Shown here in pieces: positions 1 to 4,619 of a DNA stretch of 9,874 nucleotides. The stretch's first letter is position 1. Each line of letters starts with the position of its first letter. Location: positions 1 to 9,874 of the forward strand of contig CAMLGR010000163.1 in assembly GCA_946479615.1 (NCBI GenBank), read 5' to 3'. This stretch comes from an uncultured Bacteroidota bacterium. GTDB lineage: Bacteria; Bacteroidota; Bacteroidia; Chitinophagales; Chitinophagaceae. Both the position numbers and the translations under genes were made by a program. The notes beneath the pieces were generated by a model. That model ran no database searches. It worked only from the letters and a program-made list of their open reading frames with translations, and was not told the DNA's origin.

Positions 1-12
1 AATGTCTGACAT
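1..12 (-). CDS. possible first codons of a leftward gene, cut by window edge
   Basis: Reading leftward, an ATG at 12-10 opens a frame Met-Ser-Asp-Ile that runs off the window. Support comes only from the good leftward promoter at 39-65, which would leave a 5' leader of roughly 20 nt. Four codons cannot be assigned to a family, and the true start may lie further left. Confidence 0.3.
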
Positions 13-38
13 GTCGTATAAGTTTAGTTTATAGGGTG

Positions 39-65
39 CAAAAATATACTTTTTGAGTAAACCAA
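39..65 (-). promoter_or_regulatory. Bacteroidota-type promoter, leftward
   Basis: On the minus strand TATTTTTG (46-39) fits the -7 consensus TAnnTTTG, and a TTG (65-63) lies 16 nt upstream, slightly short of the usual spacing. The -7 box is followed by CACCC, as is the -7 box of ileS in this window. A small imperfect palindrome (CGGAAA at 69-74, TTTCCG at 83-88) sits just upstream and could be an operator, but it is short enough to be chance. Confidence 0.45.
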
Positions 66-243
66 CATCGGAAACCCCTTTTTTTCCGGATTTACCTTTA
101 TTCCGCCGGTAAACGGCATTTCTTTGGTTCATAAACACCCACTGTTAACAACTGTTCAAAAACATATTAAAAGAAATTTATTTACCCATTTTAAGAGGCC
201 GGACAGCGTTTAAATAGCTTACTGCCGATAGAAGAGTGATTAT

Positions 244-274
244 TTTGTTTGTATGCCCAGTTCTTTGTAAATTG
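244..274 (+). promoter_or_regulatory. weak candidate promoter for the GNAT gene
   Basis: TTTG at 244-247 is followed after 20 nt by TAAATTG at 268-274, which resembles TAnnTTTG with one T missing. It would start transcription about 20 nt before the ATG at 299. The rest of 13-298 is AT-rich and holds no ORF I can support. Confidence 0.3.
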
Positions 275-298
275 AAAACCCTCAACTGATTGTATTGC

Positions 299-727
299 AT
301 GGCATTGAAAATCATTGATCACGGAAGTCCTGAGTACCGGCAAATGGTAAAATTGCGGGAAGACCTGCTGCGCAGACCACTGGGTCTTGGCTTTACCCCC
401 GAAGAACTGGAAATGGAGAAGGAAAACATGCTGATCGCCGCTTTTGAAGAAGAGCGCATTTTAGCCTGCTGTATGTTGGTGGAAGAAAAAGCAGATACGG
501 TTCGTTTGCGCCAGATGGCTGTACTGAACGATCTGCAGGGAAAAGGTATTGGCCGTGCGTTATTAAATTTTGCAGAAAATCTCGCCCGCGACCGCGGCTA
601 TAAAGTTATTATCATGCATGCCCGCAAGAATGTGATCGGTTTCTATGAACGAATGAATTACCGCCTTAGCGGTGGTGAATTTATCGAGATAACTATACCA
701 CATTTCCGGATGGAAAAGAAGCTTTGA
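299..727 (+). CDS. GNAT family N-acetyltransferase
   Basis: A 142-residue protein of the GNAT fold, expected to move an acetyl group from acetyl-CoA to an amine in the cytoplasm; the substrate cannot be told. Seen in sequence: the acetyl-CoA pyrophosphate-binding loop QGKGIG (residues 80-85), preceded by a beta strand (VRLRQMAVL) and followed by an amphipathic helix; then a HARKNVIGFYERMNY segment (about 107-121) typical of GNAT motif B; and a C-terminal IPHFRM that resembles the IPHxxM ending of ElaA/YjcF-like acetyltransferases. The frame can be opened at a TTG at 290, but I chose the ATG at 299 because the longer form adds only Met-Tyr-Cys and a TTG start is less likely. It is a single gene converging on the membrane protein at 812-1294, sharing a terminator-like palindrome. 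GNAT assignment is firm; ElaA-like affinity is tentative. Confidence 0.9.
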   Translation: MALKIIDHGSPEYRQMVKLREDLLRRPLGLGFTPEELEMEKENMLIAAFEEERILACCMLVEEKADTVRLRQMAVLNDLQGKGIGRALLNFAENLARDRGYKVIIMHARKNVIGFYERMNYRLSGGEFIEITIPHFRMEKKL

Positions 728-733
728 GTAAAT

Positions 734-820
734 AAGAAATAAGGAACAAAAAATAAGGAATGAGGAAGTAAGAAACAGACTGCTATTTTCTTATTCCTTA
801 TTTTTTGTTCCTTATTTCTT
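734..820. terminator. 28-bp perfect inverted repeat between convergent genes, likely bidirectional terminator
   Basis: Arms 734-761 and 793-820 are perfect reverse complements over 28 bp, with a 31-nt centre that can add a further inner stem (AAGAAA 770-775 with TTTCTT 787-792). The arms are strongly purine/pyrimidine biased, so the transcript in one direction ends in a T-rich 3' arm. It begins 7 nt after the GNAT stop codon, and its right arm contains the stop codon and the last two codons of the leftward gene. The placement suggests two-way termination; the stem is A/T-rich rather than the usual GC-rich kind. Confidence 0.65.
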
Positions 821-1294
821 ACTCTTAATATTCTCTTTCAGAATCTTTCTTAATTCAAAAATCTCATCACTATCCCTGCAGCCGCTTTTTGGTACGAGAA
901 AGAATGTACGGCTATCAAAGTATAAATGAAAAAAATGCGGGCTCTCCAGGAATTTGATCAACGATGCCCAGGCCCAGGAACGTGAGCCACGTTCGTGATT
1001 AAGCGAAAACCCATCCTCCCCAAACTGCATACTGAAGTCATGACGGAAGGTTTCATTTCGCTTGTATACCAGCATCGGCAGAATAAACCAGAAGCTGATC
1101 ATGAGTATGATCCATAGCAGCGATCCTACCAGGAACGCCAGTGGCGTGATTTTATGCAACGCATATAAAACAAGTGAAGCGATCGCAAATACATTGACGA
1201 GGATGATCATAATACGGATCTCGGGCCGGCTGATAAAATGATACCGCAATGCCTGCACTACCTGTCCTTTTTCATATCCAAAATGAATAGTCAT
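812..1294 (-). CDS. YcxB-like two-TM membrane protein
   Basis: A 160-residue inner-membrane protein. A short cytoplasmic N-terminus (residues 1-26) is followed by two hydrophobic helices at about 27-46 and 50-76. A soluble C-terminal domain (about 84-155) carries FGEDGFSLNHERGSRSWAW and an FFLVPKSG strand. This order of two TM helices, then a small beta-rich domain with a Trp in a 'W..' position and an 'F.hP' strand, matches the YcxB-like family (PF14317), whose role is unknown. The start at 1294 is preferred because the next Met lies inside TM1. The -7 box lies only 4 nt upstream, so the mRNA may be almost leaderless. The last two codons and the stop overlap the 734-820 palindrome. Not in an operon that I can see: the upstream neighbour on this strand is more than 850 nt away, behind the repeat array. 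Family call is from pattern memory, not a profile search. Confidence 0.75.
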   Translation of the reverse strand: MTIHFGYEKGQVVQALRYHFISRPEIRIMIILVNVFAIASLVLYALHKITPLAFLVGSLLWIILMISFWFILPMLVYKRNETFRHDFSMQFGEDGFSLNHERGSRSWAWASLIKFLESPHFFHLYFDSRTFFLVPKSGCRDSDEIFELRKILKENIKSKK

Positions 1295-1298
1295 GATG

Positions 1299-1306
1299 CA
1301 AAAATA
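1299..1306 (-). promoter_or_regulatory. -7 box of the YcxB-like gene, 4 nt from its ATG
   Basis: The minus strand reads TATTTTTG then CATC then ATG. The box matches TAnnTTTG exactly, but no clear TTG lies 15-21 nt upstream. With transcription normally starting a few nt after this box, the mRNA would begin at or just before the start codon. Confidence 0.45.
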
Positions 1307-1309
1307 AGT

Positions 1310-1547
1310 GTTAAGGGTTGAGTTTTAAGGGCGAGGTGTTAAGTGTTGGGTATTGGGCTATCATAAAGATTGTATTGCTTATTATTCGTATTTACAGATT
1401 GAAGTTTCATTTGGCAAATCAGGAGAGTGTCCCATCAGGGTCTGCGAAGCGACCCTGATGGGTAGGGATGGTTAGCAATAGAAACGGCTGAAAATACAAA
1501 CAGGACAGGGTGAAAGATACCGATACATCGGGGTCGCTTCGCAGACC
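1310..1547. repeat. diverged first copy of the intergenic repeat unit
   Basis: This stretch lines up, with many differences, with the unit duplicated at 1548-2058. It has a G/T-rich TGTTA-type leader (about 1310-1350), a TTGAAGTTTCATT-like segment, a forward hairpin (1431-1462), a spacer ending ACAAACAGGACAGGGTGAAAG, and a reverse hairpin (1526-1553). Its divergence against the near-identical two later copies implies that it is older. No ORF is supported. Confidence 0.65.
1431..1462 (+). repeat. REP-like hairpin 1, forward, variant stem
   Basis: The 12-bp stem is CCCATCAGGGTC / GACCCTGATGGG around the loop TGCGAAGC. Relative to the other four hairpins, one G-C pair has become A-T by changes on both arms. 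GTAG follows directly on the 3' side. Confidence 0.8.
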
Positions 1548-1553
1548 CCGATG
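1526..1553 (-). repeat. REP-like hairpin 2, reverse orientation
   Basis: The stem CATCGGGGTC / GACCCCGATG is 10 bp, with loop GCTTCGCA, the reverse complement of the forward loop. The flanking GATA on the left and GGGAC on the right place it as the inverted partner of hairpin 1, about 65 nt away. Confidence 0.8.
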
Positions 1554-1711
1554 GGACACTTCACAGGCTTCGATGGGATAGCCAGTCATGACGGGGGAAG
1601 TTCCAGGTGTTAGGTTTTAGATGTTAGGTTGGGGGTAGGTGTATTGAAATGATTCGTTACCACTCACATTTAAATAGTTGAAGTTCCATTCAGCGAATAA
1701 GGACTATGTCC

Positions 1712-1739
1712 CATCGGGGTCTGCGAAGCGACCCCGATG
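1712..1739 (+). repeat. REP-like hairpin 3, forward
   Basis: The stem is CATCGGGGTC / GACCCCGATG with loop TGCGAAGC, preceded by TGTCC and followed by TGTAGG. It lies in the first copy of the tandem duplication. No reverse partner follows it, because that hairpin is missing at 1801-1805. Confidence 0.8.
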
Positions 1740-1964
1740 TGTAGGAAAAGTAACTGCCTGTTGAAATAACAGAGAACACAAACAGGATAGGTTGAAGATA
1801 CCGATGGGACACTTCACAGGCTTCGACTGGATAGCCAGTCATGACGGGGGAAGTTCCAGGTGTTAGGTTTTAGATGTTAGGTTGGGGGTAGGTGTATTGA
1901 AATGATTCGTTACCACTCACATTTAAATAGTTGAAGTTCCATTCAGCGAATAAGGACTATGTCC

Positions 1965-1992
1965 CATCGGGGTCTGCGAAGCGACCCCGATG
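1965..1992 (+). repeat. REP-like hairpin 4, forward
   Basis: Identical in stem, loop and flanks to hairpin 3, exactly 253 nt further on. Its reverse partner is hairpin 5. Confidence 0.8.
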
Positions 1993-2059
1993 TGTAGGAA
2001 AAGTAACTGCCTGTTGAAATAACAGAGAACACAAACAGGATAGGTTGAAGATACCGATA

Positions 2060-2091
2060 CATCGGGGTCGCTTCGCAGACAGACCCCGATG
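2060..2091 (-). repeat. REP-like hairpin 5, reverse, with 4-nt loop insertion
   Basis: The stem CATCGGGGTC / GACCCCGATG matches hairpin 2, but the loop is 12 nt instead of 8 because a GACA-type tetranucleotide is duplicated. The GGGAC that follows abuts the A-tract of the collagen-like gene's terminator. Confidence 0.8.
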
Positions 2092-2097
2092 GGACAT

Positions 2098-2123
2098 AAA
2101 AAAAGTCCCGCCTAAAGCGGGAC
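2098..2123 (-). terminator. intrinsic terminator of the collagen-like gene
   Basis: On the minus strand a perfect 7-bp stem GTCCCGC / GCGGGAC with a 5-nt loop (stem-loop 2123-2105) is followed by seven T (2104-2098). It starts 27 nt after the stop codon of the gene ending at 2151. This is a textbook rho-independent form. The hairpin array begins directly beyond it. Confidence 0.85.
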
Positions 2124-2150
2124 CAATATCAGTAAGCGGTTCGGAATTGA

Positions 2151-2792
2151 TTATTCGTTGGAACCGTCTGCGGGAATATTAAATAATTTGGCGACCTGGT
2201 CGTAAGGCATTCCTTTCAACTGGTCTGCTGTATAACCCTGGTAAGTTGCCATTCTTCCACCAGCTATACTTCCGGGTATGATCACATAACGGAAAGAAAT
2301 GGCAGCGAGGTCTGTTTCATCAAAGAACGGAAAAGTAGTGAAATACAGGAACCTCAGGTTGCCCGTAGCATTCAATACAAAGCTATATGTATCGATAAAA
2401 CCAAAAGTGTGTCCAACACTGTTAGGCAAAGGGAAAGTTTGTGTCAGGGGTGCACCGGTGATATTGGGATCGCCTTTCATGTATGCCAGCACGATACCAT
2501 TATCAATGATTGACTGGGTAATGCCAGGAGCAGCTTTGTCGTATAAGAAGTTAGCCAGGTAATCATCAGTACCAGTAGCAGTCCAGCCTGCACCTGTTAC
2601 GAACCATGCAGAGTAAGTGACATTCGTTTGTCCGACGGGACCCTGTGGACCAGCGGGACCTTGCGGGCCGCCAACACCGGCAGGACCGGATGCACCAGTA
2701 GCTCCTACGGGACCTTCAGGACCTTCTTTTGTACAGCTGGTAACGAATAAGATGGTAATAGCTAACAGGGAAAGAAGTGAAAACTTTCTCAT
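2151..2792 (-). CDS. collagen-like repeat lipoprotein
   Basis: A 213-residue predicted lipoprotein of unknown function. The N-terminus has a basic start (MRK), a hydrophobic stretch and the lipobox VTSC with Cys20 as the lipidated residue. It is followed directly by eleven uninterrupted Gly-X-Y triplets (about residues 24-56), rich in GPx, GPA and GPQ. The remaining ~155 residues form a globular domain with aromatic beta-strand stretches (FRYVIIPG at about 167-174), as seen in other Bacteroidota collagen-repeat proteins. A surface or periplasmic location is inferred from the signal. No KDD/SDD-like surface-export signal is clear after the Cys (TKEG follows). Eleven triplets are few for a stable triple helix without hydroxyproline, so the segment may be a linker or oligomerisation stalk. 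It is monocistronic: its own terminator is at 2098-2123, and it is divergent from the beta-barrel gene. Confidence 0.85.
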   Translation of the reverse strand: MRKFSLLSLLAITILFVTSCTKEGPEGPVGATGASGPAGVGGPQGPAGPQGPVGQTNVTYSAWFVTGAGWTATGTDDYLANFLYDKAAPGITQSIIDNGIVLAYMKGDPNITGAPLTQTFPLPNSVGHTFGFIDTYSFVLNATGNLRFLYFTTFPFFDETDLAAISFRYVIIPGSIAGGRMATYQGYTADQLKGMPYDQVAKLFNIPADGSNE

Positions 2793-2852
2793 AACATTTG
2801 TTTTGGCAGTTAAATACTAAATAAGGGATTGCGGCGGTTTTCCAAAGATGAT

Positions 2853-2880
2853 TAAAGATAAAGGAAAAAAAACCATCCAA
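2853..2880 (-). promoter_or_regulatory. weak candidate promoter for the collagen-like gene
   Basis: On the minus strand TATCTTTA (2860-2853) differs from TAnnTTTG at the last base, and TTG (2880-2878) lies 17 nt upstream. An alternative -7 box with one mismatch, CATCTTTG, is at 2850-2843. Either would give a leader of roughly 45-55 nt. Confidence 0.3.
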
Positions 2881-2919
2881 ATCACCGCCGGCGAAAAAAT
2901 ATTTCTGCCCGAAACAGGC

Positions 2920-2949
2920 TTGATAACCGGCATCTAAAAACTACATTTG
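2920..2949 (+). promoter_or_regulatory. promoter of the beta-barrel gene
   Basis: TTG at 2920-2922, a 19-nt spacer, and TACATTTG at 2942-2949 fit the Bacteroidota consensus exactly. Transcription would start near 2955, about 17 nt before the ATG. This is the best promoter match in the window. Confidence 0.7.
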
Positions 2950-2971
2950 CTACTCCACAAACCATTACTTT

Positions 2972-3721
2972 ATGCGCCGTTCACTGCTTTGTTTTACTAT
3001 TATTATCCTGTTGTCCGCCACCACTTCAAATGCACAGTTTACCAAGGGAATGCGCATGGCTGGCGCAACGATCGGCGGCGCTTCTTTCAATTCAGGCACT
3101 TATGATTATACCGTTCCATCACCTACATTCGGCTACAGTGAAAAGGTAAATACACTAGGGGTAAATCTGTCGCCTAATTTTGGTTGGTTTGTTTCCGATA
3201 AAATAGTTATTGGTGGCCAGTTATCGGCCGGATACAGGTATGATAAAAATTTAAAAACTGATCCTTCCGATATTACCTATTCAAAGAATATCAGCAAAAG
3301 CCTGAACCTGGGAGCAGGAGGATTTGCACGTAATTATTTCGCGTCCGTATCGGGCCTGGTGCCTTTTGCACAGATCGGGCTTACTGCAGGAATGGGATCA
3401 ACCCATAACAACGGCTTTTATTATAATAATTCGCCTTTATACAAAGATGTATACAAAGGAAAATCATCCGGCGATTTTACAGCGACCGGCACTTTGGCCC
3501 TTGGCATTACCAAACTGATCAATCAACATATCGGACTGGATATTTCAGCCGGTTATACTTTCAGTCATAACAAGAATAAGTATAAGACAACCACGCAAAG
3601 GGATACCGGTATCGATAATTCTATCGATGAAACACTGATCAGCGATCTCACTACAGAATTTACCAATCATGGATTTGCGCTCGGAGTAGGGTTCCAGGTA
3701 TTCCTGGAAAAGAGAAAGTAA
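2972..3721 (+). CDS. secreted outer-membrane beta-barrel protein
   Basis: A 249-residue protein with a Sec signal peptide: MRR, a hydrophobic core, and probable signal peptidase I cleavage after SNA (residue 21, before Gln22). The mature part alternates polar and hydrophobic residues in about 8-10 short strands ending in aromatic residues (for example FGWFV, GGQLSAGYRY, LGLDISAGYTF-type strands and the last strand GFALGVGFQVFLE), separated by loops rich in Asn, Ser and Lys. This is the pattern of the small OmpA/OprF-like or 'outer membrane beta-barrel' domains of Bacteroidota. A short basic tail (KRK) follows the last strand, so it lacks the classical terminal Phe. No ligand or enzyme motif is visible and the role is unknown; most such proteins are porin-like or structural. 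It is transcribed alone, and converges on the DksA-like gene. Confidence 0.8.
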   Translation: MRRSLLCFTIIILLSATTSNAQFTKGMRMAGATIGGASFNSGTYDYTVPSPTFGYSEKVNTLGVNLSPNFGWFVSDKIVIGGQLSAGYRYDKNLKTDPSDITYSKNISKSLNLGAGGFARNYFASVSGLVPFAQIGLTAGMGSTHNNGFYYNNSPLYKDVYKGKSSGDFTATGTLALGITKLINQHIGLDISAGYTFSHNKNKYKTTTQRDTGIDNSIDETLISDLTTEFTNHGFALGVGFQVFLEKRK

Positions 3722-3732
3722 TATATACGCAA

Positions 3733-3777
3733 CAAGGAATGCAGGATGAAGAATTACTTCTTACCCGGCATTCCTTG
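3733..3777. terminator. inverted repeat between convergent genes, likely bidirectional terminator
   Basis: CAAGGAATGC (3733-3742) pairs perfectly with GCATTCCTTG (3768-3777). A small inner stem GAAG (3748-3751) / CTTC (3757-3760) sits in the loop. It lies between the stops at 3721 and 3791. The sequence to its right is only moderately T-rich, so termination may be partial. Confidence 0.6.
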
Positions 3778-3790
3778 CTGGTTAGTATTA

Positions 3791-4615
3791 TTATTTGTTC
3801 ATCATCTGCTTCGCTTCAATACTGAGCGTAGCGTGAGGAACAGCGCGTAAGCGGGCTTTGTCGATCAGCCTTCCGGTAACCCGGCAAACACCGTATGTTT
3901 TATTCTCGATGCGCATGAGCGCTTTTTCGAGGTGATCGATAAAAGTGATCTGGCGGCTGGCCATCTGGCTCAACTGTTCTCTCTCCATGCTTACACTACC
4001 ATCTTCCATGGTCATGTAGCGGGCCTCATCCATATCGCCTCCTTCATCACGGCGGGTGATCAGCCCCTGGAGATAGGCCAGTTCTTTCTTGGCAGCATCC
4101 AGTTTTTTATTGATAATTTCTCTAAACTCGTTCAGATCAGTATCTGAATATCTCATCGTCGGTCCGGTTTGCTCATACATAGGGGTGTCCAATACAGATT
4201 TAGTAAATTCAGGTTCATATTTAACCGCGCTCTTGATCGTCGTTTTCGGGATCACAACCTTCGAAGGTTTAGGCGGTTCTTTCTTTATAACCGGCTTAGC
4301 TGTCGGCTTTATTGAAACCAGTGATTTGGGATCAAATGCACCGGATTTTTTAGCAACAGGTTTAGCAGGCGCAACTGCTGCAGGTGCGGGCACCGGGGCA
4401 GCTGGTTTATTGGGTACAGGTTTTGCCAAGGGCATAGGTTTTTTAGGTACTGGCTTTTTCTCAACAGCTTTTGCTGCTTTTTTAGGGGCATGCTTGGCAA
4501 CTCCTTTAGCTGCTTTCGAAGCAGGTTTGGGAGCAGGCTTTGCTGCTTTTTTAGGAGCAGGCTTCGCTGCCTTTTTAGAAGCAGGTTTTTGAGCCGTTTT
4601 TTTCTTGGTAGCCAT
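3791..4615 (-). CDS. TraR/DksA-like regulator with long Lys/Ala/Pro tail
   Basis: A 274-residue protein in two parts. Residues 4 to about 120 are a disordered tail dominated by Lys, Ala and Pro, starting with octapeptide repeats of the KPAPKKAA type. Residues ~154-270 resemble DksA: a helical hairpin with an acidic tip (GDMDEAR at about 193-199), then the YGVCRVTGRLI turn and RLRAVPHATLSIEAK. That end matches the E. coli DksA zinc-finger region in order, but only one of the four usual cysteines remains (Cys244). I recall the same loss in other Bacteroidota homologues, so it is probably ancestral. DksA proteins enter the RNA polymerase secondary channel to adjust transcription; the role here is inferred. 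I chose the ATG at 4615, 4 nt after the ileS stop; a start at 4639 would add eight residues and overlap ileS. Cotranscription with ileS is very likely. The basic tail could bind nucleic acid, as in H1-like proteins. Confidence 0.85.
   Translation of the reverse strand: MATKKKTAQKPASKKAAKPAPKKAAKPAPKPASKAAKGVAKHAPKKAAKAVEKKPVPKKPMPLAKPVPNKPAAPVPAPAAVAPAKPVAKKSGAFDPKSLVSIKPTAKPVIKKEPPKPSKVVIPKTTIKSAVKYEPEFTKSVLDTPMYEQTGPTMRYSDTDLNEFREIINKKLDAAKKELAYLQGLITRRDEGGDMDEARYMTMEDGSVSMEREQLSQMASRQITFIDHLEKALMRIENKTYGVCRVTGRLIDKARLRAVPHATLSIEAKQMMNK
4537..4584 (-). repeat. two 24-bp tandem repeats inside the DksA-like gene
   Basis: 4537-4560 and 4561-4584 match at 21 of 24 positions and encode successive octapeptides of the Lys/Ala/Pro tail. 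More degenerate units continue leftward. The in-frame length suggests that the tail grew by slippage or unequal exchange. Confidence 0.75.
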
Positions 4616-4619
4616 ACAA

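Larger units (their letters stand above)
1548..2058. repeat. 253-bp tandem duplication, two copies
   Basis: 1548-1805 and 1801-2058 match over 258 positions with two mismatches (GATGGG against GACTGG near 1574 and 1827). The period is 253 bp and the copies share a 5-bp CCGAT junction. Each copy carries the G/T-rich leader, one forward hairpin and the spacer; no reading frame spans the unit convincingly. Near-identity points to a recent duplication or ongoing homogenisation. The copies sit downstream of the collagen-like gene and upstream of the YcxB-like gene. Confidence 0.9.

Noticed and set aside
8..15. GACATGTC palindrome at the left edge
   Set aside because: Eight bases around a possible start codon is within chance expectation and nothing else supports an operator.
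290..298. TTG start for the GNAT gene, three residues longer
   Set aside because: The ATG at 299 is a better start and the extra Met-Tyr-Cys adds nothing to the fold.
1310..2096. CRISPR array or insertion sequence in the repeat region
   Set aside because: Repeats are not evenly spaced with unique spacers, there are no cas genes, and no transposase ORF or flanking target duplication is present.
2617..2820. Rightward Gly/Pro-rich frame opposite the collagen-like gene
   Set aside because: GGN and CCN codons are complementary, so a collagen repeat read backward also looks Gly/Pro-rich. There is no start context and no domain.
4089..4592. Rightward 167-codon frame rich in Gly, Ala and Phe
   Set aside because: It is the antisense of the Lys/Ala/Pro-rich tail; its composition follows from that gene's codons and it shows no independent motif.
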